Shown piece by piece: positions 42,501-53,277 of a stretch of DNA of 64,000 nucleotides (positions are counted from its first letter, which is position 1; every line of letters starts with the position of its first letter). The notes under the pieces are model-generated. The model searched no databases, was not told the DNA's origin, and worked only from the letters and a program-made list of their open reading frames with translations. The stretch comes from Carposina sasakii. Lineage: Eukaryota; Arthropoda; Insecta; Lepidoptera; Carposinidae. Location: assembly GCA_014607495.2 (NCBI GenBank), contig CP053156.1:4836001-4900000 (forward strand), given 5' to 3'. Both the position numbers and the translations under genes were made by a program.

Positions 42501-45500
42501 ATGCAGTCAGAACGTTACGTAGTGTAACAGGAAAACCTGCGAGCCGCTTTTACATAGATTTTGGTACACTGCCGTATCGCGTAAGGCCGCTTGTTATTCT
42601 TGTAGGCGTGAACGGATAACGGACCAAAAAAACGAATAACCAAAGTGGTGTATGGCGCTCTACAAGCAGCGTTACATGCTCGTTGCGAATGTTACATTAT
42701 GTTACATGACAACGCACTGTCGTGCACATTCCTTGGAAAGTGTAAGGGAGGAAAACTTTCGGCTTTTTCGAAATGCACATTGAAACGGGGAAAACGTTCT
42801 ACCCTTATGGCTTAGGTACCTACGAGTATATCCCATTCGGGAATATATTGTAAGTACATAGTATATTCTGAATATTTTCAAATGACCTATTGACATTATT
42901 AGAATAGGTATTCATGTTATTTGCGTGTGAAAGACATTTCATTTATTTCATATTCCAGTGATCTCTATTGTGTAAAATGTTCAGAGTATCGAACAATGGT
43001 AAGAATAGATTGTTTATTCCTTTTGTAAGAGATCTCTCCGACCGTATTTCGGCCAAGGCGGCCAAACAATTCACTAAAAACAATAAAATCTTAAAAGCAC
43101 ACCTAAATTACCTGGAAATTATTAAAAATGGGCAACGCATAATATCAAACACAATCCATGTTTTAACTTGTTTACCTGATGCCCATTATTAATCTTGACT
43201 AACTGTACAGAGATTTATGTTCCTAAAATAGGGTAGCCAGAACTGCAGAATCGCGAAGGAGATCACACATACAGCCACACATTAAGCATAGCGCAGGTTA
43301 AGTTGCATAGATAATGTTCATAATCTCACCTCCTGCGAGCATAAGTTGCAGTAGTCGTCCCGTATCTGGAAGTAAAGCCCCAGTATGGCAGCAAGGCGCG
43401 TGAAGTCTGCCTTCACTTCGCTGAACAACTGCATCAGGCGGATCGCGAACATGAATAGACCTCCCGTTTCTGTAACATTTTTAAATAGAAAAATTCGACA
43501 TATATTAGCACTTGTACTAGTATTTAAATTCAAAGAACAAAGAAGAGGGGGATTTACGGTGTTTTTCTGTTCGCATTAGTGGTGAAATCAGGCTACTTAG
43601 TTAGACAATATCCGACTGATGTACGACGATCGATTGGCGGAGTTGGTAGTGATCCTGCCTACAGTACCACAGGTGGCTCAAATCCCGGTAAGAGCAAACA
43701 TTGATATGAATATCGACGTTTGTTTCCGAGACATGGATGTTTCTATAGTTATCTATGTATTTATATAACGTTGCCCACGACACAAGTTTTCTAAGCATGC
43801 CGATATCAGTTCAACGCCTAGTGTGGTGACGCAAATACACGTCGGCGGAACCTCTAGATAGAAAAGAAGACGCAAATACGTAGTCGTAGTATGGCTCTTA
43901 CTTTTGATGGTCATCTCCTTATACTCCTCCTCTGAAGGGCACTGGAAGTTGTCTCGCCAGTATATCTCCATGCCTTGACCGCGGTGTAGCTCTAGCAGTT
44001 GCTCGGTGTACACTGCTGTACCCTGATTAGAGAACAATTATTATGAATATGTAAGTGAAAACAGTGCTGTGATTTTTGTACAATTTTCGCTATCGCTTTG
44101 CTTCTGCTAGTTAGGTAATAAGGGAGCTGGCATTCTCGGGATAAGCTTTGTACCAAATTGTCACTAATCATTCAATACTTAGTAGAGGGTAGTTAATTCT
44201 GTGTAAGTAATGTGTTGGGTTTTAGAGTTTCATAATAATTAGTGATTTACTAATTTCTATAATCCTGAGGATGCTACGGTTGTTGGCGAAACATATGTAG
44301 ATTATTAATCTAGTTTTTGATTTCGGAAATAGTGCGATGTATTATCTTGCATGCTAGGTGCTCGGGTCTGGTTTCTCGTGGCCATTGTAGGTAGTGCAAG
44401 TCCTTGTTTTCGCAGTTATGAGTTATCAGATCCGAGGGTCAGTGGATGGTGTAGGGCTTGGTGGTGGGCGCACCCATAGTGACTGATCATTTACATCTGT
44501 TCCTGTAGAACCTCCTTTGATGTTGCAGTTCTGCCTACACCATTTCGGGAATGCAACCGTGCGTGTTTTATGTAAGTGACAGCAGCACATGATCCACATG
44601 AGAAAAACGGTGCACAAGCATCACTGACTGGCACCCAAAACATGGCAAGAGAAATAGAGGTCGCCAACAAAGATGGGAAGCCTAGGAAGCCTAAGACTCA
44701 TAGCTGGACATCATTGGAGAAGGGAAAAACGTGACTGGCACCAGCGGAAATTGTAAGAGGAGGCCTATACCAAGAGCCAAACTGAGCTTCGGCATTCAAA
44801 CCTAAATGAGAAGTTCAGAATAAAAGGGCTTATTATTATAAAATGAGCTGCTAGCAACATGTCAGTGAGCTTTCATATCTCGCGTCGCTATGCTAAACGC
44901 GGCTGTGGGATCTCCCTCAGTATCGTGTAGTTTTGGCTACCCATTTTGGGACACCAAACACAGCCGTGTATATAAAGGAAATTGTATTAGGCGTTACAAT
45001 TCGGAAGTTCAAACGTGGTAATGTGTTGGGTTTTAGAGTTTCATAATAATTAGTGGTTTACTAATTTACTATTTTCTATAATCCTGAGGATGCCACGGTT
45101 GTTGGCGAAACATATGTAGATTATTAATCTAGTTTTTGATTTCGGAATAGTGCAATGTATTGTCTTGCATGCTAGGTGCTCGGGTCTGGTTTCTCGTGGC
45201 GATTGTAGTTAGTGCAAGTGCCTGTTTTCGCAGTTATGAGTTATCAGATCCGAGGGTTAGTGGAGGGTGTAGGGCCCGGTGGTGGACGCACCCATAGTAA
45301 ACAGCCGTGTACATGTATGCGACTGATGTATCTGAATAAGAAATGATGTAGAAATAAAAGCACAAACTCGTCAGGATCAGACCTGAGGATGGCCAAGTTC
45401 CAGCACCTTCTGCAGAGCCATTATCATGACGTAATTCCCCGCGTTGATGGTGCTCGCCACTCCGTAGATGGAGTGCGCTACGGGAATACCCCGCCGCAGG

Positions 45501-48500
45501 ATCGAGTTGTCTTGGATGTCGTCGATACTGAAGACATAAACAGCTTAATATTTGCCAAGAAGAGTCTAACTAAATGATACATGGATTGAGCAGCCCTATT
45601 GTGTATTGGATTGCGTGTGCTAATCGCCGCCATATTATGTGCCATGTTCATCCGTTTGTTTTGGATCTTGTTTGTTGGTCTTTAAGCAAGATTCTGAGGT
45701 TTATATCAATACTAGTAGACACTCACGACTTCGTCCAGATAAACTAAATTTTAGGACATAGGCCCCATCTATACTTATTTAGATTATTGCTTATTGTTTA
45801 AGAGCTTGTCATTAGCATATTACCTAAAATATATGAAGAGAAATAATTGCATGATGCCATGAACATAGGACACATAAAAAGGAAGCAAGAACTCATATGA
45901 CACAGAATAATTGAATAAGTAGTCAGAGAAAAGTATTAAGTACCTATTTACTTGTACATATTTACATGTAGTATTTTATCCCTACAGTAGGAATTTTCGT
46001 TTGAAACCAATCCCCCACATCCACAATTAGGTAAGACTTACCTAAGTACTGTACTTAAATATTGTCCAATCATAAGCAATCAATCAAAGCAATTGAAAAA
46101 CTCACGGATAACATATTCTTCCATAATGATCTCTAATTAATAATCTTGTCGAGGACCATGATGATGATGACTCATTGTCTATGATTTTCTCGTGTAATTT
46201 ACAATGCTTGCATGGCTACATTATTTGTTAGGATCTCTGGGAAGGTGACCTTCATAAAATGGACATACAACCTATTCAGGACCAAGATATCTCCAGGATG
46301 CAGGCAGAAGGTTTGTAGTTGTGGTTATTCAGCAGTGGAATTAATAGCTGATAAATGATGATGATGATGAAAAAACTTTAGTAACTTTTTTAATGAAAAA
46401 ACTGGTTTCGCAGTGCCTTGAAATTATTGTATTAATAATACATATATCATACTTACAGTAAACTAGAGTTGTGGAGCATTTGTACTATTTCACCAACAGC
46501 TTCCAGTTTATCATCAGAGATCTTCAGCCAGTAATTAAATGCGGAGGTCAGTTTCATTCGCACCTGCTTGCCTGGTACTTGTAGGATGTATGCATAGGGT
46601 AGCAGGATTTTCTAAACAAAGAAAAAAAGATTGTCCAGGTTGTAGATCAGTATAATAAATATTGATGTTGATTTTTAGTCAACACTAAAGGCATAAGCTT
46701 ATTTATTTATAAAGCTTATTTTATTTATAATAAATATTACTAAACTTGAATTTCATCTTGAATATGCCATAAGTAAAATAAAAATACATATTTTATTTAC
46801 ATTTTCAGAGTAGCAGCTATGTATATAGGTAATATGTATTGTATTCTTTTGAGAAAATCAAGTTAGGTAGGTACTTATATACCTAGGTATTTAATTTTTA
46901 GGGGTGCACCATAGTTCACCTAAAATTTCTACTCCGATAATTGGTACTCTGAAAATTTTCTTCCTAACATTTTTCATCCTAACAATCACAATTCCTAACT
47001 GCTTCTCTTTCTAATGTTCATGATTCCAAATTATTCAATTTCAGAAAGTTAGTAGCAATAAATATCTGTTATACTATTATTGGTTTTTCTATATTTTCTC
47101 AACATAACTGTCTTTTACACTATTATTCAAAGTCATATTTTTTTATTTATATTTATACAGAGTGTAACAGAAAGGGTATGTTAAGCGAAAAGCTATGTAA
47201 ATAACCCACTATAGAGATCCTATTTCCAAAATTTGAGACTCGAAATCATATTTTTATTTTTCAAGATTGTATGGACATTCCTGAGTTGTTTCGGAATTCT
47301 TCATACAATCTTGAAAAATAAAAATATGATTTCGAGTCTCAAATTTTGGAAATAGGGTCTCTATAGTGGGCTATTTACATAGCTTTTCGCTTAACATACC
47401 CTTTCTGTTACACCCTGTATATTATTAAGAAAATGAAAAAAAAATTATATTTGTTTATATATTAATAATAATCAACATTACACATATACCTATATATTAA
47501 TTTAGAGTAACTTTTACAAATTTAGTATGTAATTTTTTACATAACATGAATTAAATTCAATTAGGTTAGCGAATATACAAATCCAACATAAAGCCAATCG
47601 GGACATATGGTCTACAACTGTGGGGCTCGGCCAGTGCCTCAAATATAAATAGTATACAACTGTCTCAAAATTCTATACTGAAAAAATCTCGTGTGCACTG
47701 TGGTTTATTAAAATAACAGAGCTACATGAAATGTTAAAAGTCAGCACCGTCACAGATGAAATTAAAAGATATGCAACTAACTATAAGCAACAATTAGAGT
47801 GTCACCCCAATAGACTGGCGACAAAGCTAACCTGTGTATGGCAGGAGGCTAAAAGGACGTGACGTAATGGATCTCTGCTCTTGACATGCAAAGGAAGATT
47901 AAATAGAGTTGTTCTCACTGGGGAACACTTTACCAAAGCCAGAACAGAACAGCACACCTGCTCATAGTTGAAAAACTGATTGCAGATATAATAAATAAAA
48001 AAAAAGGTTAGGAAAGCAACGAAGCGGGTTAGGTTTATGTATAAATACAGCGTCAGAAGGGACTTTAGGGGCGTTTCACACATTAATATAACTACATCAC
48101 TTTCGACACAGAACAAACACAAATGTTTAATTAAAATAACAATCATAAAAGCTATAAATGTCATAATCTACCCTTTCACATATAATTTTTATTAGTGGTT
48201 AAATGATTATTTTCTTACTGCATATGAGAAAAATTTTATGGAAAATATGTTTAGGGATAAAAACTTTTTGAAATACAACAGTAGGAGTTTTTAAAAATTA
48301 ACAGTAGTGATATCAAGAATTAAAATTTTCGGAAAGATGAGTGTTATGAGCATCATCTGTAGTACTACAAAATATATGACTGATAACTATAGGAGTAAAA
48401 TTTTTAGAAAGTGTGATCATTTGGATAAAAAATCTGTAGGAATAGCAATTTCGGGTGAAAAAAATTTTGCTGAGCCAATATGGACCCAATTGTTAGATAA

Positions 48501-48926
48501 AAGTGATCATTCGGATTACAAATTGGTAGGAATAGCAATTTCGAGTGAAAAAATTTAGGTGAGCCAATATGGACCCAATTTTTAGATACCCACCAAACTA
48601 TCTAAAACAAAATTTGCAAGCTATGAAAGGGGCTGTACAATACTTAACTAGAATCTAGCTACCTAGTCGATAAATACGCATAGCTAGGTAGGTAGGTACC
48701 TCTATTATAATAAAGCATGATCCACTGCCGTATGCGGCACATTGCGTCACTTTATCCAGTTGCTAAAGAAGCACATGATAACATTAATATTTCTATTATA
48801 AACTCTTTGCTTCTTTATTTATGGTTCAGCGGATTGCGGTAAAGCAAACAAATTAAACATTAATATATTCAGAAGACTCACTTCATCGCGAATTTCGTCT
48901 GCACTTTTCAGAGTTAGATTCGACAT
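39505..48926 (-). CDS. GGPPS: geranylgeranyl diphosphate synthase (spliced, 8 exons)
   Basis: The enzyme condenses farnesyl diphosphate with isopentenyl diphosphate to geranylgeranyl diphosphate, the prenyl donor for Rho/Rab-type GTPases. Exons (reverse): 48926-48882, 46611-46457, 45527-45383, 44022-43902, 43469-43330, 42102-42000, 40583-40456 and 39576-39505. Phases agree throughout and give 302 residues against about 300 in animals. The first Asp-rich motif IDDIQDNS lies at residues 68-75, with [12 protein letters not shown] after it. The second, IRDDYCN, lies at 191-197. The GKQVR block at 29-33 and KTGGLF at 156-161 are family signatures. The second motif has the DDYxN form typical of animal GGPPS. 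It corresponds to quemao in flies. Introns carry a LINE 3' end and several MITEs, but no exon is damaged. Confidence 0.95.
39731..39780 (+). repeat. fragment of the TTTATCCCGAAGGAAAGGC repeat
   Basis: TTATCCCGAAGGAAAGGCAA then GAGAAACTATGTCCATACAGCC matches the start of each unit in the 31284-32720 array. Only this core is kept. It lies in GGPPS intron 7. Confidence 0.65.
39960..40165 (-). repeat. SINE/LINE 3' fragment (diverged copy of the 9262 family)
   Basis: The blocks 'cacggcacgccacaaagcta', 'gtttgcccgtagtcaac', 'gaggcgctgctgcccacctc' and 'ctaatcgccc' follow the same order as 9310-9460. It lies in GGPPS intron 7. Confidence 0.55.
40456..40583 (-). CDS. GGPPS: GGPPS exon 7
   Basis: The acceptor gacctctag adds two bases to a split His codon; it encodes [20 protein letters not shown] and ends QLDMEARAE with donor gtatgt. 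The ILRQRT and KKYC blocks are conserved in the helices that pack over the active site. Confidence 0.92.
40745..41440 (+). mobile_element. 5'-truncated LINE, ORF2 C-terminus plus tail
   Basis: An open frame to 41121 encodes [20 protein letters not shown] and [20 protein letters not shown]. This is the C-terminal region of Jockey-like LINE reverse-transcriptase proteins, where 'LPLPCLYI' and 'YNKLP' style motifs recur. About 290 bp of 3' UTR and a (TTGA)n tail at 41416-41440 follow. It is inserted in GGPPS intron 6, opposite to the gene, and cut off at its 5' end as target-primed insertions usually are. The tail is clean, suggesting a fairly young copy. Confidence 0.75.
42000..42102 (-). CDS. 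GGPPS: GGPPS exon 6
   Basis: Encodes [20 protein letters not shown], then [14 protein letters not shown] plus one base. The [16 protein letters not shown] block is a hallmark of the family, close to the second Asp-rich motif. Acceptor ttttttcag, donor gtatcc. Confidence 0.94.
42121..42360 (-). repeat. SINE/LINE-type repeat (CACGCCTTTATCCCTTACGG)
   Basis: 'tcacgcctttatcccttacg' then 'gggtaggcagagcact' and a downstream 'gcccatcgcctacaaa' block are a sequence type I know as a common lepidopteran dispersed repeat. Only one copy is in this window. No coding capacity. Confidence 0.5.
42968..43192 (+). other. unassigned 74-codon ORF in GGPPS intron 5
   Basis: ATG at 42968 opens [20 protein letters not shown]; a basic centre with [15 protein letters not shown] follows. 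I recognise no domain, there is no sign of flanking exons, and it is antisense in an intron. It could be repeat remnant or chance. Confidence 0.15.
43330..43469 (-). CDS. GGPPS: GGPPS exon 5 (second Asp-rich motif)
   Basis: The acceptor aaatgttacag adds AA to the split Lys codon, giving [20 protein letters not shown] and [23 protein letters not shown] is the second metal/diphosphate-binding motif. Donor gtgaga. Confidence 0.95.
43625..43790 (+). repeat. tRNA-derived SINE
   Basis: The head 'ggcggagttggtagtgatcc' with B-box-like GGCTCAAATCCCGG is followed by 'gcaaacattgatatgaatat' and 'catggatgtttctatagtta', the body of the SINE family at 476-717 in forward orientation. It lies in GGPPS intron 4. 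Confidence 0.75.
43902..44022 (-). CDS. GGPPS: GGPPS exon 4
   Basis: Encodes [20 protein letters not shown], then [20 protein letters not shown] plus one base. The [16 protein letters not shown] block contributes to the product-length cavity region. Acceptor ctctaatcag, donor gtaaga. Confidence 0.95.
44066..44116. repeat. half copy of the CCCCCTGATTACCTAATTTG MITE
   Basis: Right arm only: TTTTGTACAATTTTCGCTAT, CGCTTTGCTTCTGCTAGTTA then GGTAATAAGGG. Confidence 0.65.
44208..44480 (+). repeat. ~275-bp direct repeat, copy A
   Basis: From 'taatgtgttgggttttagag' to 'gggcgcacccatagt'. It is nearly identical to copy B at 45019-45298 and related to 1225-1440. Together with copy B it flanks ~540 bp that include a LINE tail. 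Confidence 0.8.
44680..44830 (+). mobile_element. LINE ORF2 C-terminal remnant
   Basis: In one frame the sequence reads [20 protein letters not shown], a stop, then [15 protein letters not shown]. This fits the WRR.ARDR...W...EAYTQ ending of LINE reverse-transcriptase proteins. The internal stop shows decay. It lies between the two direct repeats. Confidence 0.55.
45019..45298 (+). repeat. ~280-bp direct repeat, copy B
   Basis: From 'taatgtgttgggttttagag' to 'ggacgcacccatagt'. It differs from copy A by scattered substitutions and a short TACTATT insertion. Confidence 0.8.
45383..45527 (-). CDS. GGPPS: GGPPS exon 3 (first Asp-rich motif)
   Basis: The first base completes a Leu codon; it encodes [20 protein letters not shown] and [25 protein letters not shown] binds the Mg-diphosphate of the allylic substrate, and RRG follows as in all members. 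Acceptor atgtcttcag, donor gtctga. Confidence 0.95.
46457..46611 (-). CDS. GGPPS: GGPPS exon 2
   Basis: Encodes [20 protein letters not shown] and [20 protein letters not shown], ending MLHNSSL plus two bases. GKQVR is the isopentenyl-diphosphate binding block. Acceptor tttgtttag, donor gtaagt. Confidence 0.95.
47156..47419. mobile_element. palindromic MITE, TACAGGGTGTAAC family
   Basis: 264 bp, TACAGAGTGTAACAGAAAGG at the left and GTTACACCCTGTA at the right. The arms are mirrored almost base for base, including AATTTGAGACTCGAAATCAT and its inverse. Confidence 0.85.
48300..48600 (+). repeat. repeat with an ~85-bp internal direct duplication
   Basis: 'gtgatcatttggataaaaa' with 'gtaggaatagcaatttcggg', TGAAAAAAATT and GAGCCAATATGGACCCAATT occurs at 48410-48490. 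It recurs with few changes at 48500-48580. The short ORF across it is the repeat. Confidence 0.6.
48882..48926 (-). CDS. GGPPS: GGPPS exon 1 (start codon)
   Basis: ATG at 48926-48924 encodes [15 protein letters not shown] and stops at a gtgagt donor (phase 0). The frame upstream is not needed: the 302-residue total matches the family. The 5' UTR extends toward 49100 but its start is not visible. Confidence 0.8.
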
Positions 48927-49723
48927 CTTCCGTAGTCCACAAAATTGAAGAAGACAATTTGTTAAAATATTGAACGCGTACACCACAAAAATAGCGCTAT
49001 TTATATGAGCACAACTTAGGAGCACAACGAGCACAAAAGAATGTTTAAGAATATGTATAAAATAAATATCAACAGTCATCAACTCTCCGTCCCGGCAGCT
49101 GATTAACTGCTTCCACTTCAATTCCACTTCCACTGCTTCCACTGCTTCACTTTTTATTTTTAATCCGGCGGCTTTCGCTAATATGAAATACTCACAAGAG
49201 GATAGCTAAATATTAAACACATTAGTGTGAAAGAGATGTCAAATCTAAAATGCAAAAACATACAACCTACAAATATGACATTTTGATTTCTTTCATAAAT
49301 TTGATGAAACTTGCTATGAAAGCAAAGCCTTTCGTTCAATTATGAAAAGTCTGTAAATACAGCATCACGACAAGTAGATTATTCTTACATTCAGGGACAA
49401 TATACATATAATTTATCACTATGTACCTACTTAATATAATTTAACTTAAGGCAAATGAGGCCAAATGAGTGAAAACCTAGTTTTTCTCTATAGTTAGAAG
49501 TTGGCTGTTTATTACATTGGATTTCTTAGCAGTCAAGTCAAGTTGATGTCGCACCACGTATATCAAAGGGTTCCGTAGGGCCCCTTATTTCCTATCTATA
49601 AGAGTCCCCGCAGACTACAAGCTTTCTATCGGCTGATAGTTTGGTCGGCTTCTTAATCAGTATGAAGAGAAATGCAAGCGATTCAGAAACCGCCGATAAA
49701 AAATTTTATATGCTTCAAAATTA

Positions 49724-50508
49724 CAGTGGAATCCGTTTAGAATGAATGACATTGATGGGAATTGACGAACACGTCATAATAAGCGGAGATCATACAAAAT
49801 GTTTTGTAAAAAAAACAATTTTATTATGTAGGGGAGAGTAGGTAACAGTGGATCACGGGGTACAGTGGATAATTCACTATAACTCAGGATGTGTTAAGCT
49901 TATAAACACACTGAAATGTGTTTCTTACCACCAATCTATTTCCCCTTCCAACACAATAGTTTACACAGTGTCAAACCGGGAAATCCCGCTGCCAGACTCC
50001 TCTCATCAAAAAGTACCGAAAGTATTTTTTCGTGTTGTTTCAGGTTTGAAAATTTGTTTTATATCTTAGTGAATAAGAAATCCAATTTTTTTATTTTTTT
50101 CATGCGCTTGTAACATTCTAAATAATATGTAAACTATGTTAATTTGTCTGTATGATAGATAGATTATTTTATTTATTACACTATTATTTCAGAACCGCGA
50201 TTGGGTCTCGGTGAATCATTTTGTATTGGGTCACAGTGGACTACTGATCCTGTATGACCCGTGGAACTAAAATGTAGTGTCGTCTAGTGGAAAAACGCCC
50301 AGTCAACCAATATTGCGACTGTCCGTCATTAAAACTAAATAAAAATAGTCGTAATAACCGACATTTCACTGTAAACGAAGTCACTATAACCGACTTTCTA
50401 CAGAGAATTTTATATGAAAACCAAAGTTCATTGTGTAATTGCGTCATATAAGCGATAGGTCAATAAAGGTGGAGTCATAGGTGGAGTCACAATAAACGGA
50501 TTCCACTG
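49724..50508. mobile_element. pogo/Tigger-like element with 16-bp TIRs and TA duplication
   Basis: CAGTGGAATCCGTTTA at 49724-49739 is exactly inverted at 50493-50508 and flanked by TA on both sides. The 785-bp interior has no transposase. It includes a stretch with 'ggtaacagtggatcacgggg' and 'gggtcacagtggactactg'. Confidence 0.85.
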
Positions 50509-50629
50509 TACTTTCGAACTAAACTATCGGCCGACCGATTGATCAGTATGGCGCTCTTTCCCGCCCGCACACTTGCCGATTGTTTCATCGGCCGACTCTC
50601 CTCTGCAGGTACAGAAATCTTCTATACAT

Positions 50630-50990
50630 ACAGAGTGATTTTTGGTCGTCAACGTTTCCAACAACTACGGAATCTCCTCATCATCACGATCACTTTTCTC
50701 CATGGAAGCATACCTGGGAAGTGCCTGGTTTCCAAAATATTAGGGTCCAAAGTTGAATAAATAGACTGCGTTTTTCTGCATAAATGCACATTGACGCGTG
50801 TAGCAAGATTTGTTTGACGAGAAATAATTAATATCGGTCTTTGAAAAAACTAGCATAAACACTGGACACTATAAATTTCGTCCGACCAAGTAATTTTTTT
50901 TTTTTCAAAAAAATTAACATCTTTTCCCAGCATTTTTTTGTCATAAACTTACTTTATTTGATGTATAGAGTACGTACCCTTCATTAAGGC
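50630..50990 (+). mobile_element. TACAGGGTGATTTTTGG family element, copy 3 (right end lost)
   Basis: Starts TACAGAGTGATTTTTGGTCG and matches 12677-13062 through 'gaacgtacccttc' but breaks off before the right terminus, where a LINE-like fragment begins. Confidence 0.75.
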
Positions 50991-51068
50991 TATGTTTTAT
51001 CCCGGATAATTTTGACATTTTGTTTTTTCTGTAGTCCACGCAGACGGAGTCGCGGGCGTCCACTAGTC
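50991..51068 (-). repeat. fragment of the CGCGACTCCGTCCGCG repeat
   Basis: 'ttttatcccggataatttt', 'tttctgtagtccacgcagac' and GGAGTCGCGGGCGTCCACTA, the start of the 1462-type repeat in reverse. Confidence 0.65.
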
Positions 51069-51469
51069 TTAAATATGTAAGTCACTAAGGTCCAATTAAT
51101 TTGATAAGTTCATTGAAACTGGTTATGCTTATTCGATAAAAGGAGATATAGTTATTTTGAATGAATCGTGTAAAACTTCCCTTTCAACAATCGATTACTG
51201 TAATGGGATGTACCCAATACTCTCGATTTCTCATTTTCATCCTTCTTCTCCTTTGTATCAAGTATAAAGCAATAATAATATTTCTGGGCAACATTCCACG
51301 CGAATGATCTCTTCACTAACTCTCTACCGAATGTAATTAATCGTCCGACTGTTTATCTGGTCTGCGCACTCACGTCTAACCCAACTTGGTCCAGTGTGCT
51401 CACTAACAGCCAAACTCGGCTAAACTATCGGCCAAAAGAAAGTCTGCGGGGACTCTAATCGAAAATTGT

Positions 51470-51573
51470 ACAAAATTTCAAAGGAATTTTGATACTCCAA
51501 CGCGAATATTGTACAATTTTCACTATCGCGCTGCTTCGGCTTTGTTATTGCAAATTAGGTAATCAGGGGGCGG
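51470..51573. repeat. shortened copy of the CCCCCTGATTACCTAATTTG MITE
   Basis: GAAAATTGTACAAAATTTC at the left and TGCTTCGGCTTTGTTATTGC then AAATTAGGTAATCAGGGGG at the right. The outer left arm is missing. It begins 15 bp after the end of the 49602 transposon. Confidence 0.7.
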
Positions 51574-51760
51574 TGAACCATATAGGATTCAAAACAGAAT
51601 ATGTAGAGGATTATCAGCTCGTTGTCCAGTATCAAAAACTTTTTTGTATAGTTTTATTTTGGTTGTATAAAGGCAATTAATTTAAATAATTTAGATTAGA
51701 AGAAATTTAGATTAGGTAATTGAGTAACGTGCCATCGATCTCAATTTGCAATAATAGCAA

Positions 51761-51791
51761 TTGACGGTGCTAAATTATTTAGCACCGTCAA
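51761..51791. other. perfect 31-bp palindrome
   Basis: TTGACGGTGCTAAAT, one T, then ATTTAGCACCGTCAA. A perfect short inverted repeat in otherwise plain intergenic sequence, with no sign of function. Confidence 0.8.
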
Positions 51792-51963
51792 AATATGAAA
51801 TTAGTAATTTAATGATGACAGTCTACGACAGACACAGTCAAGTGTTGCCACCTCGGTTTGTGGAAAAGGGTAGTCGGGAAAGCTGAGAAGGGCTAGATAT
51901 AGCAAAAGAGATGCTAGAAAGGGCAAAACATAAATTATTATTATTATATACCTATATGTAAAC

Positions 51964-52070
51964 AGGCCAGCGTGGTGACTATGGGCAAAACCCCCTTGTG
52001 GCAGTAGCCTTGTGGCGTGCCCTGGGCGAGGCCTACGTTCAGCAGTGGACTGCAATAGGCTAAAGAAGAA
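51964..52070 (+). repeat. SINE/LINE 3' fragment (CAGCAGTGGACTGCAATAGG family)
   Basis: 'ggccagcgtggtgactatgg' to CAGCAGTGGACTGCAATAGG, ending in an AAGAAGAAGAAG tail. It is the best preserved 3' end of this family in the window. Confidence 0.75.
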
Positions 52071-52708
52071 GAAGAGGAAACAGGCAGGCAGTTGAGGCAA
52101 CTGATTTTGCCTGTATCTGAATGTTCTCTTCTTAGGTTTTTCTATGTTCTTTAATGTGTTTGTCAAGTTTGTTTTTGAAATCATTGATATTGATTCTCGA
52201 AGATCTTTACACCCAGGTCTGTCTGTACTTTGACTGCTTTAAGTTGTGTGTTATTCAAGTTGTATGCAAGATGTGGGAAATACAAATGCAAAAGTAAATA
52301 TTTATTTGTATATGAAACGAATTTAGTACTTAAAGTATTATTATTAAATTGAAGTATTATTAATAAATAAAGATTTTTTTCCAAGAGTTTTTTTTATAAG
52401 AATGAGTTTAGTACCTATTTTAAAATCTGTTATACTGAGAAAGAAACTTGGGGATTCCCCGGTAAAGAAGCAGAAAGATTAGGTAGAGTTACCAATGTTG
52501 CTATAAAAAAACTAAAAATATATGGAATGAGTGATCATAGAGTGTGACTGGCGAGAATTGTTTTATAACTTGGTAATCGTGGTACGAAGTTTTCGAATCG
52601 CTTGAAAGGGGCTAGATTGCTCTTTTCGGGCTAGAAAAACGAGTTCACCCACAGTAAATTTTAGCCCGAAAAGGGCTAAGGTGGCAACACTGGACACTTT
52701 TTTGTTTA

Positions 52709-52945
52709 GTTTATCCCAAAGGAAAGGCAAGGTGAACTATGCCCATACAGCCATTGTCTTTAGTATTAATGATTTCTGAATATTTTAAAATTCTTATATT
52801 ATTTATTTAGGGACTTAAAACTACCTACTTCTGAATTTATGATGGACGATAACGATGATGAATGGATGGATACGTATGAGTCCATGAAGAAATCGTTTTC
52901 CTACTCAAGTTTTACTCAGCTTACCTGCATATAACGAACGCATCG
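52709..52945 (+). repeat. single copy of the TTTATCCCGAAGGAAAGGC repeat
   Basis: TAGTTTATCCCAAAGGAAAG, then CATACAGCCATTGTCTTTAG, ATGATGGACGATAACGATGA and TTTTACTCAGCTTACCTGCA in the same order as the 31284-32720 units, with a short insertion. It ends ~330 bp before the FAM149-like start codon. Confidence 0.75.
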
Positions 52946-53277
52946 CTATTTTGATTGCCATGTGTTTGTTATTTATCTCCATTTTATCTCACTAGTAAGA
53001 ATGGCAAAAGGCGAAGGAACCCTAATAAAAAGCATAGTTGTCATTTTGACATTGACAATTTTCGTCTGACTGCCACTGCTGTCACTCAGAACAAATAAAA
53101 GATTTGTTTTCAATTTTTTTCAGAATTTTCTTGTAATTTGTAAAATACTCTACTTACATATAACTGTTCGTAAAATTATTCTGTAATTTCATTAAACTTT
53201 TAATAACATTTACTTAAATATTGATAATCAACTTAGAATGTTTACAGTACATTGTGTTTAGCAGAAATTCATTCATA

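Larger units (their letters stand above)
46620..48880 (-). other. GGPPS intron 1, no other gene
   Basis: Contains a palindromic MITE (47156-47419), an internally duplicated repeat (48300-48600) and AT-rich sequence. The 120-codon reverse frame at 47802-48164 is hydrophobic and repeat-like with no domain I recognise; not called. Confidence 0.6.
49602..51455. mobile_element. TAA-flanked transposon GAGTCCCCGCAGACT, with other elements nested inside
   Basis: A 15-bp perfect terminal repeat, GAGTCCCCGCAGACT at 49602 and AGTCTGCGGGGACTC ending at 51455, continues imperfectly inward (CTATCGGC, GGCCGAT, GCCAAACTCGGC). TAA lies at 49599-49601 and 51456-51458, a PIF/Harbinger-type duplication. At least three other elements lie within (49724-50508, 50630-50990, 50991-51068). 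Confidence 0.8.

Noticed and set aside
47802..48164. 120-codon ORF (reverse) as a small membrane protein
   Set aside because: It is hydrophobic because of AT-rich codons. It lies in GGPPS intron 1 with no conserved motif or supporting exon structure.
51761..51791. A transcription terminator
   Set aside because: The palindrome is perfect, but intrinsic terminators are a bacterial feature and no gene ends here.
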